In this document: piece after piece, positions 1 through 12,100 of the stretch
How positions within the stretch are numbered: position 1 is the first letter of the stretch
Layout of the letters: each line of letters starts with the position of its first letter
Assembly: GCA_004794785.1 (NCBI GenBank)
Contig: SJOL01006663.1
Span: 226,341 to 290,340, forward strand
DNA: 64,000 bases
Reading direction: 5' to 3'
From: Opisthorchis felineus
Taxonomy: Eukaryota > Platyhelminthes > Trematoda > Opisthorchiida > Opisthorchiidae
Made by a program: the position numbers and the translations under genes
The notes under the pieces: model-generated
What the model saw: only the letters and a program-made list of their open reading frames with translations
What the model was told of the DNA's origin: nothing
Databases searched by the model: none

Positions 1-489
1 TGTAGTGGTTAACGGCCCTATGGAGTCTCTAGTGAACAGAACAAATTACTAATGTAAGTCAGATACAATGTCACAAGGAGAAAAATCCAAGTAGATCTTG
101 ACTCACAGTTCACAATAGGAGAATCCGTAGTTCCGTATTCTGTTGAACCACCACACCAAGAAGGTAAAGTTCTACTTTCCTGGTATTCCAAACTTCCGGT
201 GATTGCAATATTAATCCACTGATGTGAATAGATTAGTGCTGCGTTTGTAGCTAAAGATTTTTTGCTCACGTTTAGAGTTAGTAGCAGCCAATGATAGCCA
301 ACCGACAGTCATAACCACAGTCACTCAGCAAAAGTCCCAAAGTCACGTTGGGCCCCAACACGCGAGCGGTTGTTGTTGTATTTCAGTAAAACAAACTTTT
401 GTATAGTAATGTGAGCGAAATTCATAGGGAGAAAGATGATATTGAGCATGGAAAATAGCAGTTTACAAGTGCTACAAGTTTCACAAGCG
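1..489. other. Non-coding flank, nothing recognised
   Basis: The open frames here are short and lack recognisable motifs. I see no repeat or RNA gene signature before the LINE endonuclease fragment that begins near 490. Confidence 0.4.
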
Positions 490-2700
490 GGGATTTGGTC
501 GTTGTCTGGATGTCGTGTCTGCTTACGCTCCAACCGATTGTAGCTGTGACACCATCAAAGACAAGTTTTATGACATCCTGAATGCCCTGTTGCGGAGAGC
601 TAGTTGCTCAGATATCGTTGTGTTTGCCAGGAGCTCTAGTGTTCAAGTAAACAGGCTTACTGCCTCCGTGACTCAATTGGGTATCGACATGGATTCATCA
701 TCGACAGCATGACACCAGTGTTCAACACCGATGCTTCACTGCCGTACAACCATGATTTATTTTAGAGCCTTATTGTGAAGAAAAGAATAAAGGTGGATGG
801 GGAAGGGACTTAGTGCTAGCTTACTACAATCGTTCCGAGGTGCCTACACCTCCAGACGCTCATTCAGGCAATCTGGATAGAATCTGACAACAAGATCGCC
901 ACTGACATCGGTTGGCAGCCATATCTTGTAGTGTCCCCAACCAGGCGCAGTGGGGATCACGCGGTCCCCATCCTGGAAGGCAACATGGATTGGGTTCGGT
1001 ACGTACAGACAGTGGCGAACGAGTGCTTCAGCTATGTGCTGACCGCACGCTGTTTTTCTGCAGTGTCAACTTCCGAAGTAGCTGAAGTCGTCCGGCCACA
1101 TGACGTCCTACAAAAAGGTGGGGCTACGAACTAAAACTGAGCACATTACCATCAGTTACCGATGGCGCGGATCAATAACTGACTTCCGTTCGTTTTGGAA
1201 CACATGTATATTCTGAACACGCGCTCGTCCAGAGTCGCTTTTCCTTTCGTTTTGTAGGGCTGCATAAGGTACAGACAAATGGCTTAGCAACTGGGGGACT
1301 AGCAGATCCGGAGGTTAGACGAATTGATCAGGATCGTCTTCTAGACTTCTAACTGCTCCACCGTCGGGTGTCAATTCGCCACATCTTTGCACAGTGCCGA
1401 GAGTTTTACTCGTGAAGCGGAGCTACCAAGCCCGCTCAAGCACTGGATATCAAATAAGACAGTGGCACTGCTTGAATCTCGGAGGAACGTTGCCGCCGGT
1501 CCCGAACCTGATTTTGGCCCGACGAATTATCCTACATCAAGTGAGGGTGGGCGTGCGAGCCGACCATGACGCCTAGTGGACACGCAAGGATAACAGAAGA
1601 GGCCGAGGAAGCCAGGAATGCCCGAAGATTGTTTCAGTTGATCCGCGCGACCGGCCCCCGGCAATCGGTGCAGCGGAACCCCCAAGGATCAGATTTGCGC
1701 GACCATCTTGAGTAAAGAAGAACGCCTCGACCGATGGGCCGAATACTTCGAGGAACAGTTATCGTCGCCATCCACTGCCACTCATTTGCATCCTACAAGT
1801 GAAGTAGAACCCTGGGTATTGAGCCTGGACCTCCCTACGGCCTTAAAGGTTTATGATTGCATATGGTCTCTCAAGTTCCCCCGAGGTTCTGGTTCGGATG
1901 GCTTCCCACCTGCACTGTTCAAAGATGGAAGTGAAGTTATCAGTCAGTGCTAGTCTGATCTGTCTGCTTGCATTTGGGAAAAGGATACTGTTCCAGAAAA
2001 CTGGGGAGAATAGGTGATAGTGCCCATTTTCAAAGAAAGGGCCCGTGATGAGTGTGGCAATCGCAGGGGAATAAGCGTAACCCCTGTCGTAACGAGATTC
2101 TTGGCGTCACGTCTTCGTTGATTTATTGTGGCTCGGGAAAAACTGACTCGAGAGCAGCAATCGGGATTCCGGCCTGGTAGGGATTGCGTTGGACAAATCT
2201 TCGCACTCCGTCAGGTGCCAGAACCACGCCATGTGTCTAAACGACCCACAATCTTAGTATTCCCGGATTTCCTAGGCGTAATCGACTTGGTTGGTCGGTC
2301 AATGCTCCTTGACATGCTTGTCCACCAAGGAATGCTCCCGAAGTTTGTGAACATAATAATTTTTTCGCGTTTTCAGACTTTCGGGTGTATGAGAGTATAC
2401 GGAAAGCTCTCCAAAAGCTTTAATACATAGAGTGGTGTCTGTCAGGGGTGCCCATCCCATTCTTATTTAATTTTGTGATCGACGAGATAATGAGACGAAC
2501 TCTGGGACGTTTTCAAAACCCTAGTGTCCAAATAGGTGTTGATGAAAACCTTGTCGATCTGGAATATGCAGACAATATCGTTCACTTCTCCGTAGGGAGA
2601 AGTTGTCAGCGTGGCCGTAGGAAGCAAGAAATGCAAACCACAACACAACACAGATTCTGATCGGACCAACCAGAATCCAAGTGCGATGATTGCCAATGGC
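490..2700 (+). mobile_element. Degenerate LINE retrotransposon (endonuclease to reverse transcriptase)
   Basis: A decayed non-LTR retrotransposon lies 5' to 3' on the plus strand, broken by many stops and frameshifts. At about 508-712 the frame reads VSAYAPTDC followed by KDKFYDIL and SDIVV, the signature of the AP-type endonuclease of jockey/CR1/RTE-like LINEs. Near 1138-1190 ITISYRWRGSITD continues the end of the endonuclease. At 1708-1953 the frame has ERLDRWAEYFEEQ and a SDGFPPALFKDG block, the usual connector before the polymerase. At 2128-2430 LTREQQSGFRPGRDC, and at 2448-2620 PFLFNFVIDEIMRRTL and LVDLEYADNIV, are reverse-transcriptase blocks; the second holds the YADD-type catalytic motif, here YADN. 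The 3' end of the ORF is missing. It cannot encode an active protein. It belongs to the same broad family as the copies at 8.1-10.8 and 50.7 kb. Confidence 0.85.
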
Positions 2701-2779
2701 CAATCAGGTCACAGCGCAAAAAAAAGCTGCTCTCTGTAAACTATATAAACGCAAGCACGAGGAGAGGGACTACCCACCC

Positions 2780-2895
2780 AACAGCGCACTGAAGATGTCT
2801 CCTCGAATGGTGACGAAACGTTTGCAAATAATTGCCAAGCTCGGCGAACAGATCAACAGCCACCTGATCAATTACCAAGAACGGATACTGTTTCA
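2780..2895 (+). repeat. Hammerhead-like dispersed repeat, copy P1
   Basis: The motif CTGAAGA at 2789-2795 is followed by a possible stem II (GTC and CC paired with GG and GAC around an unpaired T-T and the loop TCGAAT) and then GAAAC at 2815-2819. This matches the hammerhead core CUGANGA ... GAAA, but with one extra base before stem II. AACGTT after it could form a self-complementary stem III, and GCA before the core can pair with TGC after it. The downstream tail, about 2832-2875, recurs at 27.7 kb and 35.74 kb, and an inverted relative lies at 28.5 kb. Such motifs are known from the terminal repeats of Penelope-like elements. Activity is doubtful because of the extra base and the weak GUU site. 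Confidence 0.5.
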
Positions 2896-3520
2896 ACCAG
2901 TGCGGAGTGATGGAAACTGACAAAATAACAATATTTTCGGCCATTTTCGGGGATCGGTCCGATTAAGGTCGCCTCAGCTCTGGAGCTAAGACCTATATGA
3001 ACACCACCCTAACCCCCTGCCGCGGATGCAGGATCACTTACGATTAGACGATAGTGTCTACACAACGAAGGTGATGTATACCCAATTAGCTTGCATGGCT
3101 ATTTTATTCGGGTTTCAGGAACGGAAAATATCTTTGGGCAGTATACTAATTGTGCGTGCCACAGTAGCTTGGCTGATTTGCTCTAGAGTTCGCACACTAA
3201 AGGTTCCTATAAAAAAGCAGGGTAGCAGGGTCTGAGAAGGGGGTGTGAGGCGTCAGACCTGAACAGTAGTGTGCTATTAGTCAGTTCTTTGGATGCAAGG
3301 CTGTCATGCCAATGTCCGGGATCTACAGAAGAGTGTTCGTTGAATGCGACAAGAAGGGAGCTCAGAGATAAGATTTGATAAACATGGGAGGTATCAACAG
3401 TAGTTTGTTTTCGCTCACTCGCCTTCTTTGTGCAACGGGCAGTGTGGCCCAGCTGGCAGCATCACGTGACAGTTGGTATTCCTAAAGTTCGTGGTTGTAT
3501 ATAGGCTGAGATACTGCAGG
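2896..3520. other. Non-coding, nothing recognised
   Basis: This stretch has no conserved protein motif and no tRNA-like box. A small open frame at 3026-3235 has no recognisable domain and is not called as a gene. Confidence 0.35.
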
Positions 3521-3720
3521 CGCTCGAGATAGATCAGTGGTTAAGGCGCGAACTTACTGCTCAGGAGGTCCTTCGTTCGAACCCAACCCCGGCATATGGA
3601 TTGCTCCTGCATATTTCTTGGGCAACCTAGTAGTATCTCAGCTCTCATGTTCCCTTCGGAAGACAAGGCAGCAAGGCACCGGAAGGGTGCTCCTGGTGAA
3701 CGAGTATTATTATTATTGTA
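3521..3720 (+). mobile_element. tRNA-derived SINE, copy 1
   Basis: The head carries an A-box-like GATCAGTGGTTAAGG and a B-box GTTCGAACCC, followed by the family body with CTTGGGCAACCT, CAGCTCTC and a CACCGGAAGGGTG block, and it ends in a TTA-repeat tail near 3707. This copy has the CTCGAGATAGATCAGTGG type of head, shared with the copies at 8.69 and 57.24 kb. Confidence 0.85.
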
Positions 3721-5218
3721 CTGCCAGGGTGCCAAAACCTAGAAATAAAGATGATTAATGCATTTAACTAAGGCCTTTGGCTCAGAAGCCTGGGTGAAAG
3801 GCCAGCGATGGTTGGTGGCAGACTACTAAAGAAGTGCAACTTTTAATGAACACGCCGGCACACGTTTCGATCCCCTACCTGGAGCGCCCGGGGGCTGTTA
3901 GTCAGACCTCCATCCACTGACAAGCCTTGTATGAGAAACTGTAAGTATCAGAAGGGCGACCTGCAGGATAGCTCAATGGGTCACGGAGATACACACCGTC
4001 ATACCGTGGTCTGGTTCTGTGTCTTCATAACGTGATCACAGGTGACGTTATTTAGTTGAGTCGTAGTGTTCAGTCAGTGCAAACCCCGTTTAGCATCGAA
4101 GTTTCTTGGCTTGGTACGTTTCGCATTTCCAAAATATGAATAACATTTTTTGGGATTGGACAACTGTTTTGGCTGCCGTCATCCGGGGAACTGGTGGGCC
4201 AGATAAATTCGTATAATTTTGATGTTTTTACTGGCGGTGGACGAGTCGGGGGTTAAGTCGAGCCATGTATCACTAGGATTTCGTTAGCTATTACCAGTCT
4301 AAAATGCTTTGAGTGCTGACGTGATCTTACGTTTCCATTCAAATGACGCCTTTAAAAGGCAACCGCAAACGCAGTTTTGTGACTGCGGAGCTGGGCCTCT
4401 TTGAGCCACTTACACCCAAAGTCCACTGTTTTTCGACTGGTGCTGTTTACGCATTATTGCCCCTGTATTCGACGGACAGGTTCGTCGAATAGCCTTAGGC
4501 CCAAATGGTTTTGCATTACGGGACGTGATCCAAACCCGCCGATTTGGGCGACGGGGTCATCTCTCGAATAATCCACCATTCACCATTTATGAGTGCAAGT
4601 AGAAGTTAGAAAAGACAGCCGATGATATGATCAACTGTATACTTTCGTGGAGGAGGTCGATTTCCCATTTGAAATGAAACCTAACACAAAGTGCAAGGTC
4701 TGTGTGCAGCGAAACGGCGCAGTTGTTTCTTACCCCCCCTCCCCCCCGCGGCATGTTTATTAACCGGTTTCTTTGTTCTTGCCTCTCTTGCATGTATGTA
4801 GTAAGTTGCAACTTAATTTGGCAATGCAGGTGTACGATGAGTGTCATTGCCTTGCCCGGACACCTTGGAGAGAGTCGGTGGAGCGTGCGTGTAATGTTTT
4901 GGGTGATAAGTGGTTCCTTCTCCTTGAAGGTGGCGGTACTACAGCTGGACGGAAACTCAAACCGTGTGCGACACTGAATAACCTAGGTCACTCAAACGTA
5001 GAATAGCCAATCAAGTGCATGCAGGACTCTGTTGCCCAGTGGTATGTAGTTATCACTCATTTATACCAAAAACTTCGCAACAACTTCATCTTTCCCATTC
5101 TTTCGAACAGCTCATCAACTAGCCTAAGAAGAACCGAACATTACAGAAAAAATTAATTCCTATTGCCTTTTTCTACATTTGGTGGACAGTGTGTCTCAGT
5201 CATGATCCAATTAGAACT
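3721..5218. other. Upstream region of the DEPDC5 gene
   Basis: This non-coding stretch lies between a SINE and the first recognised DEPDC5 exon. It includes a tRNA-like patch at about 3966-4020 (TAGCTCAATGGGTCA) and a C-rich run at 4734-4748. I see no clear TATA box. A pyrimidine-rich run near 5163-5180 followed by AG at 5198-5199 sits 19 bases before the proposed ATG and could be a splice acceptor, either for a 5' untranslated exon or for a spliced leader as known in flatworms. No upstream protein-coding exon was recognised. Confidence 0.4.
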
Positions 5219-6182
5219 ATGAACACACCACCGAGGTTGAAGCTACAGTATCATCAATCCAATGATTCGCGTGGAATTGTGGCAGGTACCATTCTCAGTC
5301 CTACATTGGTAACCCGCAGATGACGTGCGTCTGAGTTCACGCAATACCCCTGGTGTGGCGGTAGGTGATGTGATTGAAGTGTACCATCCGGGCGATGCAC
5401 ACCATGCTTTGTTTCTCGTCTCCGCTCTCCGTGAAGATATCCAGTGGCGAGGTATATTGTTTTCTACTCCCGCTAACTTATACTCCAGATACTATCAGCA
5501 TTGAACAGTCGCTCGCCAACATTTTGAAGCTCCAGGCACATAAAAATGTGTGCATCCAGATAGTCGAAAAGAAGGTAAGGTCTCTTCACTTTGGCTCGGC
5601 TACGGGTTGATGTAAGTCTGTTACTTTGGACTTGGTAGAGCTGTGCTTTCGGGATCAATATTTTAGCCGCAGTGATTTGTATCGTTTTTCACAGGAGTTG
5701 GTAAGAGCGTGCATTCAGTTTTGTTGTTACACTGTTTACCTAGCTCGGGACAGTCTTGCAGGTTCACAGAAAGATAGTACATAATGAAATGCGGTAATTT
5801 CGAGTGATCCAACTTTTTCAGTTTAGCTGCAGGGTTCAGGTTGGGGAGCTGTGGCGGAAAGGCGAGGTGTATTCTTGCGGCTACGTTGGTCCCGAAACCA
5901 AAGTGAGTGTGGTCGTTCTCAAATCAGTTTGCAACTTACAGATTGTATTCCGTTCCGCCACCTCAGTAATTCAGATATTCATTCAACTAAGCGAGGAAAT
6001 GTGGCTATTCGATGAACATGGTGATCTGTATTTCGAAAATGCACTGAAGTTTTTGTCCAAGTTATTCTTGCGTGCCTGGCCGGTAACCCGTTCAGTCTTT
6101 TGGCTTTGATATTCATTGTTTTAGGAAGGAAATTGTCATCACGATGTTACTGTAGTGTTTTTCACCCGTGTGTACATCGATG
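5219..6182 (+). CDS. DEPDC5: DEPDC5 exons 1-8, N-terminal domain and start of SABA region
   Basis: Eight small exons (67, 132, 86, 84, 50, 70, 141 and 58 bp) are separated by seven introns of 34, 37, 42, 43, 39, 39 and 42 bp. The chosen ATG at 5219 begins [12 protein letters not shown], comparable to the start of human DEPDC5 (KVYKLVIH). Its exon ends in phase 1, which the next exon needs (G|AT, giving DDVRLSS). Exons 2-4 give the [11 protein letters not shown] and [14 protein letters not shown] blocks. Exon 5 is poorly conserved in sequence but has exactly the length needed to join to VQVGELW. Exon 7 carries IVFRSATS and GDLYFE. Exon 8 gives [16 protein letters not shown], the first strand of the SABA region. 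An upstream ATG at about 5202 is out of frame. Confidence 0.9.
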
Positions 6183-9100
6183 GTAAGTTGTTTCTGTCTT
6201 TCTGTCGGTTAGGGAAATTCGTTATACTTTGACTTGAGACTTATCTAAGTTTACACTCAGCTTTTTCCTTGTTTTCCGTTTACAGAAGTGAAAATGTAGT
6301 AATCTGATTGTGTGCTGACCACTCGTGGCAAAATATTCCCCGCGAGACAGTTGTTTCCTCTACAGAAGGAAGTCGTTTCCGTCTGAAATTTACCTCGGGT
6401 TTTTGGGGATGGTTGTTTGAGATTGGCACTATAGCTCAGTGTTTCCCTAACATTGACTAAAATAAAAAAATAAGTCGCTCAGCTGTGATACAATTTCGGT
6501 GTATAGCTGCCGTGCAACAAGAAGAATACTCAGGCCTAGGCAGGGGCAACTGGAAAGCCAGCACGGGTTTTGAACAACGGATTTTTTGGGCAAAAGTTTC
6601 CCTCTTTGATCACTGAGCTATCTGGAGCATTGCTTACTGACAAGCTAAATGTAGTCAAAGTAACACAGACGGTCGGTGACCAAACTAGAGTGCGCTGAGC
6701 GGCTTACACGTTCAGTTGGATGTGACTTTGAACTAAAAGGTTCAGTTTTTGGCGGAGGGGTTTGTGGGTCGAACCCATCCTTTGTTTTTCAGTTGCTCCT
6801 GGCTAAGTCTGAGCAACTTGACAGTATCTCGACTCTCCTGCTTTATACAAGTGGCTTGATAGTTATGCACCAAAAGAACGAGTTGATTCGAAACCAAGTA
6901 CTGCATGTCCTAGCCGTTTGCTTACTAGGTTCACTCACATGCTATTTGTTTGACTGTTGTTGCCCACGTTAACTTACTGAGAAGAGTGTCATGTTTCCGG
7001 TGAGATGGATCTTTGGGAAATGACCTGGACAGTAACGTGCTAGTTATATGGTTGACAAAAACCCGTTGACAGCCTACCACCAGTTTCGCCATATTTGGAG
7101 TTTGTCAGACAGGCGTAAACCATAAAATGTTATCCTTTATGAATTGGACATTAAATGTGACGTTTAACACTCATTCGCTAGATGGCATTGTACCATGAGA
7201 CTCAAACGGACACCTTGCTTGTGCCGATGAGCTCCAAACTGGTCGAAATCGTTGTTGGTTTTTCAGCCAGTTTTATGAACCTAGGAGCAGTATTTTTTAT
7301 CATGGGAAGTACGTAGGTACCTTAAATAACGATCCAAATGAGCCCTGAGGTATTGTTTGCTGCACATTCGGTTGGAAAATCCTGTCCGAGTCTCAGGTCT
7401 GGGTTAGCCTCCAATGTCCCAGCACAGTTGGGAGTGGGTGCTATGGGTGCTTGGTTTGTCAGCCACCAAATAATCCTCTCGGTATACACCCCAGGAACCT
7501 GCTATTCATGGAGGCACTGCTAGGAAAGTCGTGTTCACTGCCTTCTCTTGGTGGAAGTGTTTCCAATAGGCAGAATTGTGCAGCGCTGTCACCGGGTTGA
7601 TGGGCCATTAGCTATCTATCTAGGAGAGCTGGCTTCCTTTTGTTTTGAAATCGCCAGCGGAAGCATCGTTGATTCGTGATTTGGAACGATGGTTGGGCAA
7701 TACATTGCTCACGGTGGACATATGGATCCTTGTGCATTGTGGACATCCTGGATGGATGGTCTCTCTTCTGAATACGTATAAACTAAACCCTGTTTAGCAG
7801 CTTCAAGTGGATTGCGAACTCCGCTCTTCGCCATGAGGCCTCGCGGGTTAGATCGTGCATAAACTATTCCTAGAAGGTCTCCCGAGGAGACTCTTTTTTG
7901 GTCTGTTCATTCGGAGATAAGACGCCTTCTGAAAATGATGGCAGTGCAACATGATACGGAACTCGGTTTTTGGGACTTTTCTGACCACACAAACTGTGGA
8001 CTATACTTTCTCGCTAATGCTGCCGGCGGAACTCCTGTGTATACTCCTGCGGATTCTTATGTCGCTCGGGTATCCTCCACGCCGTGGCTTCACCCTAGCT
8101 CCATATAACGTTCGCATACTCCCGCAGGATGGATAACAGGCAACTTTAGCCCACTCTATAGAAGGTATCAACCTGGATGTCAGTAGTCTGTCGGAAATAC
8201 GCTTATACGATTCCAGCTAAGCCACACACTTGAATTCCCCATAAACTAATGGTCGTAAATCGTACTCTGTGTTTTTCCGGTGACTTATTGGGTCATCGTC
8301 GTGGTGTTGGAATAGCTCTCAGTAAACGCGCTGAAGCCTCTCCCCCGGGGCAGACATCGACTAGTAGCAAGTTGTATGCGGTAAGATTGGCCAGAACCTG
8401 TTGTATAGACCTCCGTGGAGGCAACGTGCGATATCTTTTTGTTGTCTTGGCTGATTCATCTATCTGTAGCCTTCAGGTGCTCAAGGAAGCTTCCTGCGTA
8501 CATAAACTTCCAAGCCCTTGGACCGATCACCGCTTTGTTCCTCCGCTCTAAGTTTCAGACATCCTAGACGTCGTCATGCAAATTGGCGCCCATTCTTTAC
8601 CACTCAGGAATGGACTCTGATTGAAGCTTCTACCAGCTATCGATGGACGGGTTCCGTCCTAAATACCTGGGAAAAAACGAAATAAAATGCTTCAGCCGTG
8701 GCACCCTTTCGGTGCATAGCTGCCGCGCGTAAGGGCTGAGCTACTGTTAGGTTGTCCGACCTGAATAGGAGTAATCGAAAAGGTTGTTTGGGTTCGAACC
8801 AAGGACCTTCCGATCAGTAGTTTCACACCTTAACCACTGAGCTATCTCGAGCTCCCATCGGAACATATGGTCAGAACACACGTCATGGTTTGGGCCAATG
8901 CGCTTCTGTAGAGGTCATCTTAAATGATCCACTTGACGTGTTTGGGCTGCTACAGCCTGCTCCCAAGGGGGCATTCCTGTGGCACATAACTCAGAGGCCG
9001 GATAACTAGACACCCGGTTATAGACGATCGCTAATCAACCGTACAGCTTACTCTTCAACGTTTGTGGATACATTAACTGTACGGATGCACCATAGGTATC

Positions 9101-12100
9101 TTCAGATAGCAGTCGTTTACTGGGACTTTGGTGTTCCATTCTCCCCGATTTGGATCACAATGCAAAAACAAAAGCTATGCAGTGTCATTTATCCGAGTCT
9201 GCTGAGTGAGAAGCTCGTCGCCGTCAACAGACGAAAGAGGTTCAAGGGACATGGCTGGCTGAAAACAGTTATCGTTTGTTCCGTTTAACCCCATCAACAA
9301 GTTTTTAAAAACCATGCATAAGTGAAACTATTTGCGAGCCCGATGAAAACCGATTACAAACCTTCAAGACGAGTAGGCCATTAGGCACAACATTTGAGCC
9401 TCTTAGTGCCACTGCTGCAAATGCCAGGGACTATGACACGGATGCCTGGTTTGTTTTTGGAAACCTCTCAAGGGTCGAAGGAATATGCGGCGTCATTAGT
9501 TCTCTAAGGGGTGGCGATTATTCTTATGAAGAGGAACTACTTTCATAACTCTTATAGATTGGTGGCGACGTACTGCTTGCCCGGTCAACTGAGGTGTGCA
9601 CAAAGATCGGGCCACGAAAATGCGCTTCTGCCTTATGGACATGACCACGAATAGTTCCCATCTCCAAAAAGTCAGTGAACAGATTACTAGAGAATCATTT
9701 CGATGAGCCCCACAGATATCATTCTAATTGGATTCACATCCACTTGCAAATTCACCTACCGCGAAGAAGAGACTGGCTTTCGCGGTGGTGATGACTATGT
9801 CGACCAGGTGTCACCCAGTCAGCCGGTGAAGCATCGCCAGGCGTATCAACGACCGGAAGGTTTTCTGGATAATTGGTCTGCCTTCGGCTAGGTGGATCTA
9901 TGTGCCCTGTGTATTCTAGATGTCCAGCGAGCCCGTTAGCATGTTAGAGATACTGTGAAGATGGATTCGGTCGCGCTCAAGTCTATAATCAGATTTCGTC
10001 ACTCTCCCTGGTTACAAGTGACATCCGCCAGATTCCTGATTTCTCCGTTGTGCTTCATTTTCATCCTTGACGGTTAAATTCTCCCTCTTTTCACAGGCCT
10101 TTGATCTGGACTGCGCAGACTATCTAGTCTTGTTGGGAGGTGATGTTTGAGCAATAGGGTTGAGTCTAGATCAACTCTTCATTGATGCAAATGTTTCTAG
10201 TATGTTCTCCACCACCTAAGTGGAAAGTCCATGTGCATTCTTCACATCACTGCTTCTTGCCGATGAACGACTACAGTCCGTAACCTGCTTCATCTGCATC
10301 CAAAGTCAAATACCATCCACGGGAGGCATATTCAAAATGACATCCTGTTAGTGAGGGCAAGAGCCGTGTTCTTCAACATGGTGACGGCGCGACGTCATCC
10401 TTCTATGCGGAGGATTTGAAATGGCTGTCCTCGTTTGATGATGGCTTCCTGTGAAGCATTTCGCGCGTTCGGTGAGTGTAGCGCATAAGCAATACAGAAG
10501 CAGCAAAGAAGCGAAACTCCGGCATATGCCTTTTCTCCGTCAGATTCAATGGTTAGGCTACGTCTTAAGAATTTCGCAGCACCGGCTACCAAGGTGTGCA
10601 CTGTTCACTATACCAGAGCTGGAGTGGAAGATGCGCCGTGGAGGTCAGACAGCAACGTCGGGGAATGATATGAACTTGGCTTGCTTGGCTCTCTTTGGGC
10701 CACTTCGATTTCCAGATTGGGACACAAAAGGTGACTGGTGTTTGATTAGAGACCTAGAAGGACATGGCAAAGGGCTGAGCTCAATGATATTCTTGTTCCC
10801 TTTTGCTGTTATGAACCTTCATGTCCACTTAGTTGATGGTTCCGTTTTCCTGCCTTTTCAACGATCACTGTTTTCCTATATTGTATGGTGATCTTTCTGG
10901 GTGGTCCGGACAAATTCCATTAATTGCAGATGAGCAACCCAAGTTAGACGATCGGATGCAGTTTGTGGCTGAGTCCTAATGGAAGATGTCTATTGTTGAC
11001 TCTTAACAGGGTGTTCTGTGATTTGTTTTATTTTACACTCATGAACGCTCCATTTTTTGACAGACTTACCTTCGGTTTACCATGGCCGGGCTAGTCGTGA
11101 TTCAGAAGGTCGTTTTTTTGATGACTTCTACCGGTGAGCGACTATTGCGGTACTTCTCTACATTTTCGTTCGCCATATGTTTATCTGCTTACCAGCTCAT
11201 TTGCCCCAATCTTTCCACCAGATTTTCTTTACGCTAACACTTTCATCTGCACAGATTCCTGAAAACGTATGTATATTATATAAAGCGGAATTGTCGTTCA
11301 TCGTTTTCCATCTTCGTTCGTTGGGGGCAAGATGGCTCAGTGGTTAGAGCGCGAAGTTGCTGACCAGAAGGTCCGTGGTTCGAACCCGACCTCTGCCTCT
11401 CTGTCTAGGCTTGGGCAACCTGGCAGTATCCCAGCCCTCACGCTTCCTTCGGGTGGCGTGGCAGCCAGGCACCGAAAGGGTGTTACAACTGAATGATCTT
11501 CGTTCGGTACGATGGTTCTGCGTGCGGTATCGATCTTTGTGAGTCGGCTAGAGCTTCAGTGACATTTGGGAATCTCGCTGGTTTCCACAAATCCCCGTAA
11601 GAGAGTGCCCTAATAATTCGCCGGCTTATTGAGAAGAGCCTTTCACCATTACATGCTTTTCCTCGAATTTCGTCCGGTATCTCAACGTGGATGCCTCACG
11701 GATTGACTCAACTCCGCCTCCGAGTGTAGCCTGTCGCTTCAGATTCCGTCCGTTTTGATTACTATGGAGTTGAGATGAAGTGCGATTTCCACGCTTTGGT
11801 TGCCTCTTTACTTGTATGTTGCTTTTTGTGGTTGTCGGCAGTAGGATCTGTTAAGCTTCCATGAATCTTAGGGACTTTTTTTACACTAAGCGCATTGTTC
11901 GGTTAACTGCCATTGTGGTGGCCGAATGTGGTCCACTACGCTTTTCATTTTGATTGAGACTTGTCCAATGAATACAGAAAGATCTACCGCGTTTTTTAAA
12001 GAGTTGACTAAAACACGAGTCGGTCAATAATAGCTTGCTGATATTGTGACTATGAATAGCAGTAACTGCCCGGTTCAGCCCAATGAATTTGTCAGAAAAT

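Larger units (their letters stand above)
6183..11063 (+). other. DEPDC5 intron 8 (4.9 kb), repeat-rich
   Basis: This is the first long intron. It holds an inverted SINE at 6475-6632, a worn SINE body near 6760-6842, a LINE copy at about 8080-10,760 and a second inverted SINE at 8690-8855 inside that LINE. The stretch 6850-8080 shows no recognisable gene. Confidence 0.7.

Noticed and set aside
11321..11400. Possible functional tRNA genes at SINE heads
   Set aside because: A and B boxes are present, but the acceptor stem and anticodon arm do not close, and each head continues into the same non-tRNA body in all copies.
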